From: an uncultured Deferribacteraceae bacterium
Lineage (GTDB): Bacteria; Chrysiogenota; Deferribacteres; CAMZNJ01
Direction: 5' to 3'
Assembly: GCA_947313855.1 (NCBI GenBank)
Contig: CAMZNS010000013.1
Location: forward strand, 1 to 31,852
DNA: 31,852 nucleotides
Shown piece after piece: positions 7,308 through 15,565 of the stretch (the stretch's first letter is position 1; the number at the start of each line of letters is the position of its first letter). Below the pieces are notes generated by a model that was not told the origin of the DNA, did not search any database, and saw only the letters and a list, made by a program, of their open reading frames with translations. Both the position numbers and the translations under genes were made by a program.

Positions 7308-7389
7308 CGACGCAAGGAATAAATATTTTCAATAGATAAGCGTCGCCGAAAGGAACGATGCTGAAATAACCGTCTACACTTGTTTGTAG
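7308..7389 (+). ncRNA. Candidate structured RNA with alternative stems
   Basis: CGACGC (7308-7313) can pair with GCGTCG (7340-7345). The overlapping AGCGTC (7339-7344) can instead pair with GATGCT (7357-7362), closing a hairpin capped by CC-GAAA-GG (7346-7353). These two stems exclude each other. A third stem, CTACA (7374-7378) with TGTAG (7385-7389), follows. The region lies in the 246-bp gap between rlmB and rlmH, where I see no open frame. It could be a trailer element, a small RNA or a switch, and it matches no family that I can name confidently. Confidence 0.25.
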
Positions 7390-7441
7390 CAAAAGAGATA
7401 CACAAAAATAGGGGAAGTGTTTAGCAGTAAGTTAATATTTC

Positions 7442-7470
7442 TATAGACAAAACATTTCTAGAAGTATACT
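7442..7470 (+). promoter_or_regulatory. Weak candidate promoter of rlmH operon
   Basis: TATACT at 7465-7470 is a fair -10 element. The -35 is poor: TATAGA at 17-base spacing or TAGACA at 15. Position, 64 bases before the rlmH start, fits a promoter for the three-gene operon. Confidence 0.35.
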
Positions 7471-7533
7471 TTAATTTATCAGAAACTGGCGTGACCCGAA
7501 GTAGGGGCAACAACCATTTTCGTAAGAGGCTTG

Positions 7534-7968
7534 ATGAAAATAACAGTGGTCACATGCGCCAAACTAAAAGACAGCCACACTGTCGACCAATTCAACAAAT
7601 ACGCATCAAGGCTCAAAGGACATGTGGATCTACAGTTTATCGAACTTTCAGGCAAAGAATCTGCTGTGGACAAATACATTCGCAACCTGCCACCAAGGGC
7701 ACAACTAATAGCCATGGACGAACGTGGACGAACTGTTGACAGCTACGAATTCGCCAAAATCATGGGCGACAACCAATACCATGGCGGAGCCAACCAAATA
7801 TTCCTCATCGGAATGCCCGAAGGGTTGCCCCAAGTAGCTAGAACACGAGCTGATATGCTTGTCTCCCTATCACCACTCACAATGCCATATCAGTTAGCAT
7901 TCAATGTTCTTGTCGAACAAATATATCGAGGGCACACCATATTAACTGGTCATCCCTACAACAAATAA
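7534..7968 (+). CDS. rlmH: 23S rRNA pseudouridine-1915 N3-methyltransferase
   Basis: SPOUT-class enzyme that methylates pseudouridine 1915 in helix 69 of 23S rRNA on assembled 70S ribosomes. At 144 aa it is close to the usual length of about 155. It begins MKITVVTCAKLKD, has LIAMDERGR in the middle and QIFLIGMPEG, LSPLTMP and VEQIYRGHTILTGHPYNK at the end, all in family order. I chose the ATG at 7534 over the TTG at 7531, since AGAGG is better spaced from it. Two conserved histidine positions are changed: the usual TLPHQL is TMPYQL and the usual C-terminal PYHK is PYNK. First gene of an operon, 11 bp before the zinc-finger gene. Confidence 0.88.
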   Translation: MKITVVTCAKLKDSHTVDQFNKYASRLKGHVDLQFIELSGKESAVDKYIRNLPPRAQLIAMDERGRTVDSYEFAKIMGDNQYHGGANQIFLIGMPEGLPQVARTRADMLVSLSPLTMPYQLAFNVLVEQIYRGHTILTGHPYNK

Positions 7969-7979
7969 GGAGCTTAGTT

Positions 7980-8339
7980 ATGAACGCAAAAGTCCTAGAA
8001 ACTTACAAAGATAAGTTAAGTACCCTTAAGGAAGAAGCAAACAGACTCAGACAAATTCACCTAGAAGAGTCGCAAACAACATTCACCGGATCCATGGATG
8101 TTATCGACGAAGCAAACGTAATGCAAGACAAAGGCATGGTGCTCGAAAAACTCGAAACCGATAACAAAAAAATACGACTCATTGACGCAGCACTACAACG
8201 CATCGAAGACGGTGTGTTTGGCGAATGTCAGTACTGTGGCGACAAAATCGCCAAAGAAAGACTCTCATTCATACCTTACGCAAAATACTGCAAAGATTGC
8301 AAAGAAGAACTCGAAAAGGAGGGGAAAAGCCACTACTAG
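7980..8339 (+). CDS. DksA/TraR-type zinc-finger protein
   Basis: Small cytoplasmic protein of 119 aa with a helical N-terminal region (about 1-75) and a C4 zinc finger formed by C83, C86, C104 and C107 in ECQYCGDKI and YCKDCKEE. This is the layout of the DksA/TraR family, whose members bind the secondary channel of RNA polymerase and modulate transcription, often together with ppGpp. It is shorter than E. coli DksA (about 151 aa). The tip of the coiled coil, where DksA has two key aspartates, would fall around SMDVIDEAN (38-46), which does contain acidic residues. AAGGAG precedes the ATG. It is co-transcribed with rlmH and gpmI (gaps 11 and 9 bp). Confidence 0.85.
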   Translation: MNAKVLETYKDKLSTLKEEANRLRQIHLEESQTTFTGSMDVIDEANVMQDKGMVLEKLETDNKKIRLIDAALQRIEDGVFGECQYCGDKIAKERLSFIPYAKYCKDCKEELEKEGKSHY

Positions 8340-8348
8340 GCTTCCACC

Positions 8349-9890
8349 ATGATTATGAACAAAGTTGCCCTATTCATTCTCGACGGATGGGGGTATCGCG
8401 AAGAAACAGAACACAACGCCGTTCTACTCGCTAATACCCCAAACTACGACAAACTTGTACGCGAAAATAAAAGCATCTTCCTCGAAGCTAGCGGAGAAGC
8501 TGTGGGACTACCACATGGACAGATGGGGAACTCCGAAGTAGGACACCTAAACATCGGTGCCGGTCGAGTTGTTTTCCAAGAACTTGTCAAAATCAACCGT
8601 GCACTAGAAAGTGGCGAATTTGCTCAACTACCCGTACTGAAAAACATTGTCGACCACCTAGAAAAAACAGGGGGCAATCTACACCTACTCGGACTAGTCT
8701 CAGACGGTGGCGTGCACTCCCATACCCAACACATCAAAGGGGTCGCAAAAGCATTCCACTCACTAGGAATAAACAATATCCGAATGCATGCTTTCTCCGA
8801 CGGACGCGATACACCACCACAAAGTGGACGCGAATTCATACAAGACCTTGACGACTACATGAAAAACAATAATCTGGGGGCTGTGGCAACTGTAACAGGA
8901 CGATACTTCGCAATGGACAGAGACAAACGATGGGAACGTACCCTCAAAGCCTACAACACAATATGCCACAACGAAAATGTGCCAAAATTTAACTCAGTTG
9001 CAGAAGGTATCGAAAACCAATACAACAAAAAAATCACAGACGAATTCCTCGAACCGTTTGCCGTAAACGGATTAGGCTTCGACACCAACATCAAAGATGG
9101 TGACGCAATATTCTTCTGCAACTTCAGAACAGACCGTGGACGACAACTAACAGAGATGTTCATCAGCGAAAACTTCGAACACGCTAACAGAGGCAAAAAA
9201 CTAGACGTACGCTTCGCAACCATGACAATGTACAGCGAAGACTTTAACCTCGAAATCGCGTTCGCAAAAGATGAATACAAAAATATATTCGGCGAAGTTG
9301 TCGCAAACAACGGACTCAAACAACTAAGACTCGCCGAAACAGAAAAATACCCGCACGTAACATTCTTCTTCAACGGCGGACGGGAAGAACCATACAAAGG
9401 GGAGGAACGTATTCTCGTGAACTCCCCCAGAGACGTTGCCACATACGACCTCAAACCCGAAATGAGCATCGGAGAAGTTACCAACAAATTCTGTGCCGCA
9501 TTCGAAACAGGGGAACTAGATGTTGCCATTGTCAACTTCGCCAACCCCGATATGGTAGGACACACAGGAGTTGAAGAGGCAGTAATAGCAGCGTTGGAAG
9601 CGGTAGATACATCACTGGGCAAAGTGCTGCAAACAGCTCGAGACGCTGGAGCAACCATCCTCGTTACAGCAGATCACGGGAACTGCGAACTAATGTGGGA
9701 CTACGAAAACAATGTGCCTCACACACAACACACAACAAACTTGGTGCGACTAACACTCGACTCACGAAAAGACAACATACAGCTTGGCGACAACAACGGC
9801 AAACTTGCCGACATTGCACCAACAATGTTGCAGATTCTGGGCATTCAGCAACCCAAGGAGATGGACGGAAACTCACTACTCAAGGGGTAG
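8349..9890 (+). CDS. gpmI: 2,3-bisphosphoglycerate-independent phosphoglycerate mutase
   Basis: Glycolytic and gluconeogenic enzyme converting 3-phosphoglycerate to 2-phosphoglycerate with two manganese ions and a phosphoserine intermediate. At 513 aa it has the standard length. Visible sites are D12 in LDGWG, the catalytic S62 in GQMGNSEVGHLNIGAGR, DGGVHSH, FSDGRDTPP, TGRYFAMDRDKRWER, and the metal-binding NPDMVGHTG and TADHGNCE near the C-terminus. The start could be the ATG at 8349 or the one at 8355; neither has a well-spaced ribosome-binding site, as AAGGAGGGG lies about 20 bases upstream in the end of the preceding gene. Last gene of the rlmH operon. A tandem array begins at the base after its stop codon and an intrinsic terminator follows. 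Confidence 0.97.
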   Translation: MIMNKVALFILDGWGYREETEHNAVLLANTPNYDKLVRENKSIFLEASGEAVGLPHGQMGNSEVGHLNIGAGRVVFQELVKINRALESGEFAQLPVLKNIVDHLEKTGGNLHLLGLVSDGGVHSHTQHIKGVAKAFHSLGINNIRMHAFSDGRDTPPQSGREFIQDLDDYMKNNNLGAVATVTGRYFAMDRDKRWERTLKAYNTICHNENVPKFNSVAEGIENQYNKKITDEFLEPFAVNGLGFDTNIKDGDAIFFCNFRTDRGRQLTEMFISENFEHANRGKKLDVRFATMTMYSEDFNLEIAFAKDEYKNIFGEVVANNGLKQLRLAETEKYPHVTFFFNGGREEPYKGEERILVNSPRDVATYDLKPEMSIGEVTNKFCAAFETGELDVAIVNFANPDMVGHTGVEEAVIAALEAVDTSLGKVLQTARDAGATILVTADHGNCELMWDYENNVPHTQHTTNLVRLTLDSRKDNIQLGDNNGKLADIAPTMLQILGIQQPKEMDGNSLLKG

Positions 9891-10046
9891 GTCGTGCGTT
9901 GCGTTACATGGTGGTCGTGCGTCGCGGTAACACGTTGGCGTGCGTTGCGTTGCATGGTCGTGCGTTGCGTTGCATGGTCGTGCGTTGCGTTGCATGGTCG
10001 TGCGTTGCGTTACATGGTCGTGCGTCGCGGTAACACGTTGGCGTGC
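9891..10046. repeat. Tandem array after gpmI, left part
   Basis: Starts directly after the gpmI stop codon. Copies of GTCGTGCGTTGCGTTGCATG (20 bp) and a variant reading GTCGTGCGTCGCGGTAACAC plus GTTGGCG alternate. The region is GT-rich on the plus strand. It is separated from a second part (10138-10226) by unique sequence that holds the operon terminator. No gene is supported in 9891-10239. Confidence 0.9.
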
Positions 10047-10088
10047 AAAAATAATGGAAGATAACGAATAGGTCGATAGGTCGAATGG

Positions 10089-10130
10089 TCGCACTCAACT
10101 ACCTCCACCAAGGTAGCGGGTGCGATTTTT
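10089..10130 (+). terminator. Intrinsic terminator of rlmH-gpmI operon
   Basis: TCGCAC (10089-10094) pairs with GTGCGA (10120-10125). An inner stem, CTACCT (10099-10104) with AGGTAG (10111-10116), closes a six-base loop, and five T follow at 10126-10130. It is the only textbook rho-independent terminator I see in the window. It sits between the two halves of the gpmI tandem array. Confidence 0.85.
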
Positions 10131-10137
10131 CGTGTTG

Positions 10138-10226
10138 GTCGTGCGTCGCGTTACATGGTGGTCGTGCGTTGCGTTACATGGTGGTCGTGCGTCGCGGTAA
10201 CACGTTGGCGTGCGTTGGCGTGTCGC
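10138..10226. repeat. Tandem array after gpmI, right part
   Basis: Three or more copies of the GTCGTGCGTTGCGTTACATG and GTCGTGCGTCGCGGTAACAC units, the same as in 9891-10046, resume beyond the terminator and run to within 15 bp of the stop codon of the convergent DUF2156 gene. The order of variants at its right end repeats that of the left part. Confidence 0.9.
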
Positions 10227-10239
10227 CGTGAGGTGCGGA

Positions 10240-11091
10240 CTACTTGAGAAAGATGGAGTACTTTTTGAGCACAATATCGGGGTAGTAGGCACTTTTAGAT
10301 TGACGCAAACCGGGGTCGCCTAAATCCTGCTGAAAATTAATATACTGATGCGTACCAACAATCGTTTCAGCAAACGACATGTTCATTGCCTGGTATATCC
10401 CTTTATACCGGACATCCCCCTTCTGAAATAACAGGTTGAATGTTTTGTTTGAGATTGTGCTCCCAAGGCAAAATCCTGATGGCTCACCATTGCTGTAGAA
10501 TATGTACCCTTCAAGACCTAACGCGTCCTGATTGAGTATTCCAACTTTAGCTTGGTCGTAGTCGGAGTACCCTTCGCGTCCGCCGTCAAGTCGGTTGTTT
10601 GCCCAATTGTCGAGTACTATTAGTGCGTCTATTTGGGTCTCTTTTTGTATGGGTTTACGCTCTAGCGTGTAGAGGTTGTGGTACTGTTTGGCGAGGTTGC
10701 GTCTTTTGCTAAGTTTGCGTCCTGGCATTGTTGTGAGTTTTTCGGATAGGTAGAGGTAGTCGAAGTCTTCCTCGAGTGCTTCGGTGCCAAATCTGGGGTC
10801 GTCGCCGAGGTGTGTCAGCCATTTTTCGTCCACGGGGTAGATGAACGTATATTTTTTGAGGATGGTTTCGATTTCGTCTAAGGAGAAGTGTGTGAGGTTG
10901 TTTGTGAGTAGTGCGTAGGTGTTGTTGTCGTTGTCTGTGCTTGCGATGATGATGTTGTCGCCCATTCGGTCAATGGACTGTTTGTATCCGTGTTGGAAGA
11001 TGAATGTGTTTGAGAACGAGAACTCAGATATGCAGGAGTCGATGCTTAGGAAGAGTTTTTCAAGCTCTGCGCGTTGGTTGATTTCTATCAT
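10240..11091 (-). CDS. DUF2156 protein (LPG-synthase C-terminal-domain-like)
   Basis: Protein of 283 aa matching the DUF2156 pattern, a GNAT-like fold related to the aminoacyl-transfer domain of phosphatidylglycerol lysyltransferase. Family marks are the N-terminal EFSFSNTFIFQHGY, then FDYLYLSEKLTTMPGRK with LSKRRNLAKQYH, the central GLEGYIFYSNGEPSGFCLG, and the C-terminal INFQQDLGDPGLRQSKSAYYP. There is no membrane segment, so it is the free-standing soluble form, and the exact acceptor and donor are unknown. AAAGGG precedes the ATG. It is divergent from the hemD-like gene and convergent with gpmI, whose array reaches its 3' end. Confidence 0.85.
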   Translation of the reverse strand: MIEINQRAELEKLFLSIDSCISEFSFSNTFIFQHGYKQSIDRMGDNIIIASTDNDNNTYALLTNNLTHFSLDEIETILKKYTFIYPVDEKWLTHLGDDPRFGTEALEEDFDYLYLSEKLTTMPGRKLSKRRNLAKQYHNLYTLERKPIQKETQIDALIVLDNWANNRLDGGREGYSDYDQAKVGILNQDALGLEGYIFYSNGEPSGFCLGSTISNKTFNLLFQKGDVRYKGIYQAMNMSFAETIVGTHQYINFQQDLGDPGLRQSKSAYYPDIVLKKYSIFLK

Positions 11092-11124
11092 AGGTTTTTC
11101 CCTTTATGTTGATTTTTATTTACT

Positions 11125-11152
11125 ATAATACACGCTTCATTTAATAACACAA
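11125..11152 (-). promoter_or_regulatory. Candidate promoter of DUF2156 gene
   Basis: On the minus strand TTGTGT (11147-11152), a 16-base spacer and TATTAT (11125-11130). The -10 ends 33 bases before the ATG. The match is moderate. The same AT-rich 160-bp gap must also hold the divergent hemD promoter, for which I see no convincing -35. Confidence 0.5.
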
Positions 11153-11251
11153 TATTTTTATTGATTAGTTTTTATGTGGCTGATTAGTTATTTATAAAGT
11201 GTGGAAAGTGTGTTAGAATGGTGATATTTGATAGGTTGTGAGGGGGTTCCC

Positions 11252-11971
11252 ATGAAGCCAATACTGATTATTTCGGACGCTACGAAGTCGAGTGAGTATG
11301 CCCGCATATTTATGGAGGATGGTTGGGAAACATACTCCTTGCCCATGTTCTCCTACAAAGTGAACGACTTCCCGATTAATCAGCCTCGATACATGTTTAT
11401 CATCATACCCGACATCCACTCAGCCTACAGTATGCGTTATCGATTGAGAGATATGGCTGCGACAAGTCTGATTTGTATCGGCGAGGATACGGGCAAAATA
11501 CTCAATAAGTATGCGTTACGCAGGGCTGATGTTGTGTTGAGTGATGCTTCAATGGACAACATTCTGGAGGCGATGGAGCGAATATCAATGGCTGGTGATA
11601 CCATATTTTTGGCGTCGGGGAGTAGTCCTGTTGCAACTGAAATTGCTGAGTTTTTTAGAAACAAGAATGTTGCCCTTGAAACGCCCCATGTGTACACGCA
11701 GGAAACCATACAGTATCATCATGGGTTTGTCGGGGATTACATGAAAATACTCAACATTAAAGATGTATTCCTGATGTCACCACTAGGAGCAAGATCGTTT
11801 GTGGATCAGCCTGGATTGGATATTACTCGGTATAATTTCCATGTTGCGGGGGAAACCACGGCAAGTTGCCTCTCCGACTACAATCTGCACCTAAATATCT
11901 GCCTGAAAACCGATCCGAGGAGCGTTCGATCCACTATTTGGAACTATTGGAAGCGAGAAGGACTGCTATAA
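11252..11971 (+). CDS. hemD: Uroporphyrinogen-III synthase-like protein
   Basis: A 239-aa protein with the two-lobed HemD pattern. An N-terminal segment beginning PILIISDATKSSEYARIF leads to SLICIGEDTGKIL and ADVV (first half). The second lobe has IFLASGS, KDVFLMSPLGARSFVDQPG and FHVAGETTASCLSDY, where HemD usually has a strand, a TSP-like loop and IGxxTA. HemD closes hydroxymethylbilane into uroporphyrinogen III, needed for haem and sirohaem and thus for the c-type cytochromes nearby. Sequence is diverged, so confidence in exact activity is moderate. I chose the ATG at 11252 because GAGGGG lies just upstream; an upstream TTG is less likely. Its 3' end overlaps that of convergent priA by 6 bp. 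Confidence 0.75.
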   Translation: MKPILIISDATKSSEYARIFMEDGWETYSLPMFSYKVNDFPINQPRYMFIIIPDIHSAYSMRYRLRDMAATSLICIGEDTGKILNKYALRRADVVLSDASMDNILEAMERISMAGDTIFLASGSSPVATEIAEFFRNKNVALETPHVYTQETIQYHHGFVGDYMKILNIKDVFLMSPLGARSFVDQPGLDITRYNFHVAGETTASCLSDYNLHLNICLKTDPRSVRSTIWNYWKREGLL

Positions 11972-13984
11972 AAAACTGTACGGATCCCTATCAACCTTCA
12001 ACGTAATATTTTTTGTGCGAAGAGCCTTGAACAACTCCTGAACTTGGTGCATAGTGCTTAGCAGCAACGTATGGGTGGGGGCAACTATCATGAAGTTGTA
12101 GCGGTAGGTGTTCTCAATCTTATGTACGGGGCACTCGGCGGGACCCTTAACCGTAACACCCGCTATGGTGTAGATAGGGTTGGCAAGCTGTTGGATGACG
12201 TTCATGGTTTCATCTGGGTGGTAGCCGCTAACTGTTACCCTGCATATTTTGCTAAATGGTGGGTAGTTGAATGCCTTCCGGTGCTCAAGTTCTAGTTGGT
12301 AGAAACCGTTGTAGTCCATCGCCGTAGCCAACTGTATTACGGGGGTTTCAGGCATAAATGTTTGCACCATAACCTTCCCCTTAAGACCCTCACGACCTGC
12401 TCGACCTGAGACCTGCACAATCATTTGGAATGCCCTTTCGTTGGCACGAAAATCTGGCATGGAGAACATATTATCAAAGTGCAGAATGCCCACAAGTGTT
12501 ACGTTGGGGAAGTGTAGCCCTTTGGCAACCATCTGGGTTCCGACTAGTATCTGCTTCTCCCCCGCCTCAAACACCTTGATAGCTCGTTTAAGCTTGGTGT
12601 GCGTGCTCGTGGTGGATGTGTCCATCTGCATGACCTTTCCGGGGAACAGGTCTGCCACTATCTCTGCCACTTTTTCTGTGCCAGCACCGTAGTCGTAAAT
12701 ATCGTTGCTACCACATGTTTGGCATTTGAGTTTTGGGGTTGTGCTGTTGCAGTAGTGGCACTGGAACACCTTACGCGACTTGTAAAACGTTAGGGGTACG
12801 GAGCAATTGAGGCAGTTGGCCATTGTGCCACATGTTCGACAAACAAGGTGTGGCGAATACCCCCGCCTATTCAGGAACAGGATACATTGTTCACCGCGTT
12901 TAATTAGTTGGTGTATTTCGTCGTACAGCTCTAGGGAGATTATGCCATCGATACTGTCGGCTTCACGCATGTTCACAATATGCATCTCGGGAACAGAAGC
13001 AGTGTTGGCACGCTCCAAAAGGGGGTGCAGCTGGTATTTTTTTAGGGTAGCATTATGGTAGCTTTCAATTGACGGGGTGGCGGAAGCAAGGATGACAGGG
13101 ACGCAGGCGAGCTTGCCGTAGAGAACAGCCATGTCGCGAAGGTGATAGTGTGGAGCATTATCCTGCTTGTAGTTATGCTCGTGCTCCTCGTCAACAATTA
13201 TCAAACCAAGGTTTTTGACAGGCAGAAACAGGGCACTCCTCGCACCAAGAATAATAGAAATATTGCCGGTATGAAAATGGTGAAAATGGTGCAAACGTTT
13301 GCTTGCTGAAAGCTTGCTGTGGTATGAAGAAACCTTGTAACCAAGGCGGGACGAAACACGGCTGATAAGCTGTGGGGTCAGGGATATCTCAGGGACGATG
13401 TACAAAACCTGCTTGCCTAGGGCAAGAACATCGTGGATAACGTCAACCATAACCTCAGTTTTGCCACTACCGGTAATACCATGGAGGAGATGGGTGGAAA
13501 ATGAGTCCATGTCCCCCTTAATACTCTGGGAAATGACCGACTGTGCTGGAGTGAGGCTGATGGGCTCAACGGCGACAACCTTCTCCGCAACATACTCTGG
13601 AGGTGTATCGGCGAGCTTGGTTAGAATTGATGTGGGCAACAGTCGCCATAAGGTGAGGTTTAAACTGACGCTGTAGTAGGTCGACAGGGACTCAAGAAGA
13701 CCAACCATGGGGGCGTTCAGAGTGATGGGCGTTTGTTGGTGGATACTTTTGTAGCTTACGTCGGGCTTAACATCCTCAGGCGAAGTTTCACCGAGTACCA
13801 TGGCAGGACGTATTCTGTTGCGAACAGGAACCAGCACAATCTGTCCACGGGTGAGGGGCTCGTCGCTAGTATACCCGACAGCGTAGGTGGAGTAGGGTTT
13901 CGCCGTAGACAGCATGGGACCAAAGGGAACAATATTGTAGATAGGGTCGCTGTTGCCAGTGCTAGTTACTGCTGAGCATGCCAT
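11966..13984 (-). CDS. priA: Primosomal protein N' (replication restart helicase)
   Basis: DNA helicase that reloads the replisome at stalled forks. With the ATG at 13984 it is 672 aa. It has an N-terminal DNA-binding region (IVPFGPMLS to VLVPVRNR), Walker A GITGSGKTE (169-177), DEEH (265-268), then an eight-cysteine zinc-binding insert (CRTCGTMANCLNC, CHYC and CQTCG) and the helicase C-terminal motifs QVSGRAGREG. An in-frame ATG at 14140 would add 52 residues, but these overlap the preceding polyprenyl synthase frame and look unlike PriA, so I reject it. The chosen start lies 19 bp after the upstream gene. It is the last gene of the long minus-strand operon and converges on hemD. Confidence 0.94.
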   Translation of the reverse strand: MACSAVTSTGNSDPIYNIVPFGPMLSTAKPYSTYAVGYTSDEPLTRGQIVLVPVRNRIRPAMVLGETSPEDVKPDVSYKSIHQQTPITLNAPMVGLLESLSTYYSVSLNLTLWRLLPTSILTKLADTPPEYVAEKVVAVEPISLTPAQSVISQSIKGDMDSFSTHLLHGITGSGKTEVMVDVIHDVLALGKQVLYIVPEISLTPQLISRVSSRLGYKVSSYHSKLSASKRLHHFHHFHTGNISIILGARSALFLPVKNLGLIIVDEEHEHNYKQDNAPHYHLRDMAVLYGKLACVPVILASATPSIESYHNATLKKYQLHPLLERANTASVPEMHIVNMREADSIDGIISLELYDEIHQLIKRGEQCILFLNRRGYSPHLVCRTCGTMANCLNCSVPLTFYKSRKVFQCHYCNSTTPKLKCQTCGSNDIYDYGAGTEKVAEIVADLFPGKVMQMDTSTTSTHTKLKRAIKVFEAGEKQILVGTQMVAKGLHFPNVTLVGILHFDNMFSMPDFRANERAFQMIVQVSGRAGREGLKGKVMVQTFMPETPVIQLATAMDYNGFYQLELEHRKAFNYPPFSKICRVTVSGYHPDETMNVIQQLANPIYTIAGVTVKGPAECPVHKIENTYRYNFMIVAPTHTLLLSTMHQVQELFKALRTKNITLKVDRDPYSFL

Positions 13985-14003
13985 TGAATTGATACAGCCT
14001 TGG

Positions 14004-14990
14004 TTATGTTTTTCGTGTGATAAGTATGCTAGGTAGTGCTTCCAGAGCTTCGCGATACTCGGAATCTTCGTCGAAGAGGTAGAGGTATGCCGATGTTTTG
14101 TTGGCGAGTGCCATGAGGTTTTCGTTGCATTTCTCTTCAATGCCGTAGTTTTTCATGAGGGCGTTGACCTGTGCAGAGATATCCTCCCGTTCACTATTTG
14201 GCGGGTTTGCCATGGCGATGCGTTGTATGAAATCCTTCTCCTCAGGGGTAACTTCCTGCAGTAGCTTTATCATAGGGAAAGTGATTTTACCTTCATAGAG
14301 GTCTTTATGCAGAGTTTTGCCCGTGATATGGGGTTGACTGAAGTAGTCGAGCAGGTCGTCGGATATTTGAAAGATGTAGCCGAGGTTTTGACCGTAAAGG
14401 GAGAGGGCACGCTCTTCGTATGTGCGTTGGTTGTTGGTTATTGCAACCGAGGAGCAGGTGGCAGCGAAAAGGGATGCTGTCTTGCCGTGGATAATCTTCA
14501 TGTATTCACCTTCGGTAAGGTTAATATTGCCAATGTTGTGCAGTTGTTGAATCTCGGATGTGCAGAGGTTTTTTGTTGTTTGGGCGAACAGTTGGATTAG
14601 ACGAACACTATTGAGCTCGGAAATCATCGAAAAAGCATTAGCGTAAAGGTAGTCGCCAGCGAGTACTGTGACGTCGTTGCCAAATCGGCTATTAACACTT
14701 TCGGAACCGCGACGCAGTAATGCTCCATCGATAATATCGTCGTGCATGAGTGTTGCGTTGTGTAGTAGTTCGAGACAGCTAGCAACTTTTATGCTAGTCC
14801 CCTTGTCGGCGTTGCACATGCCCGCACAAAGGGTGTGGAGGGTGGCACGTATGAGCTTGCTTTTGCCGTCAAACATGTATGATGCTATTTCAGAGATGAA
14901 TTCGGATTCCTGCGAGAGGGATACCTTGGCAACCCTTTCCGCTTCAGAGATGTCGTCCTTTACCAATGAGTAAATTTGATTCAAATCCAT
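14004..14990 (-). CDS. Polyprenyl diphosphate synthase
   Basis: Trans-isoprenyl diphosphate synthase of 328 aa, which condenses isopentenyl diphosphate onto an allylic primer to make a long chain, most likely the side chain of a respiratory quinone. Both aspartate-rich motifs are clear: DDIID (84-88) followed by RRG, and DDLLD (211-215) preceded by FQIS. The GKxxR region reads DGKSKLIRAT (41-50). GGAAGG precedes the ATG. It is similar to the IspB / HepT group; product chain length cannot be read from sequence by eye. It sits between a small membrane protein and priA in the minus-strand operon. Confidence 0.92.
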   Translation of the reverse strand: MDLNQIYSLVKDDISEAERVAKVSLSQESEFISEIASYMFDGKSKLIRATLHTLCAGMCNADKGTSIKVASCLELLHNATLMHDDIIDGALLRRGSESVNSRFGNDVTVLAGDYLYANAFSMISELNSVRLIQLFAQTTKNLCTSEIQQLHNIGNINLTEGEYMKIIHGKTASLFAATCSSVAITNNQRTYEERALSLYGQNLGYIFQISDDLLDYFSQPHITGKTLHKDLYEGKITFPMIKLLQEVTPEEKDFIQRIAMANPPNSEREDISAQVNALMKNYGIEEKCNENLMALANKTSAYLYLFDEDSEYREALEALPSILITRKT

Positions 14991-15031
14991 AACATTATAC
15001 CTTCCATTTATATATTTTAACTTTTAATTAA

Positions 15032-15514
15032 TTATATTTTTGAGTGGTGTAGGGGGCAATCGCAGTATACGGCAATATCGTTTGCATCGCTGATGATCTT
15101 GTCGCTGTAGCGAACCTTATCGGAGCCTATTTCGTAAGATCGACCCTCTTTGGTTACCAAGATGAGGTAGTACTGAATCCGATTGCGATTAAACGGTTGT
15201 GGCAGATTACGCCTTTGTAGGTCGAAGTAGTGTATATCGTCAAAGGGGATGGTGTTTGCCTTGTTGAGTAGCAGGAATGTTATCTGATAGCGTGCCTCTT
15301 TTTTTTCAGCATCAAAAATCCACTCCTCGCGATAGGTTAAGGCGATCAAGGATACTACGGCGACAATGATACCTGCAATGGGGATGCTCCCTGTGATGAG
15401 GGACGACACGGCGATTACGACTAAAATGACGATATAGGTGTAGCGAAATAAATTGGATATGGAGTATTTAAGCTGGCTGCGGTTGCGTTTTAGATGGTAG
15501 TTAAAAAATATCAT
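15032..15514 (-). CDS. Small membrane protein, PH-domain-like
   Basis: A 160-aa protein I do not recognise with certainty. Two adjacent hydrophobic helices (about residues 25-43 and 45-60) form a hairpin in the inner membrane. They are followed by a soluble part of about 100 residues that starts EEWIFDAEKKEARYQITFLLL and contains IPFDDIHYFDL. This helix-pair plus beta-rich tail, with a W-x-F-D turn and an I-x-F-D-D-I strand, is the pattern of bacterial PH-like membrane proteins, but this is a resemblance only. It follows a 479-bp gap filled by two tandem arrays and lies 41 bp before the polyprenyl synthase gene. Confidence 0.7.
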   Translation of the reverse strand: MIFFNYHLKRNRSQLKYSISNLFRYTYIVILVVIAVSSLITGSIPIAGIIVAVVSLIALTYREEWIFDAEKKEARYQITFLLLNKANTIPFDDIHYFDLQRRNLPQPFNRNRIQYYLILVTKEGRSYEIGSDKVRYSDKIISDANDIAVYCDCPLHHSKI

Positions 15515-15565
15515 TTGAAAGATCCCGTATCGGTTGGTAGGTGAGTATTAGGGTTGATGAGCTGA

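Noticed and set aside
7339-7362. SRP RNA or glutamine-riboswitch (glnA) motif
   Set aside because: CCGAAAGGAACG resembles both, but the flanking conserved bases and their order are missing.
8951-9658. A 235-codon minus-strand frame within gpmI
   Set aside because: It lies entirely antisense to a clear gpmI, and its serine-rich product follows from the gpmI codon pattern.
13985-14140. PriA start 52 codons upstream
   Set aside because: The extra residues overlap the polyprenyl synthase gene and do not resemble PriA.
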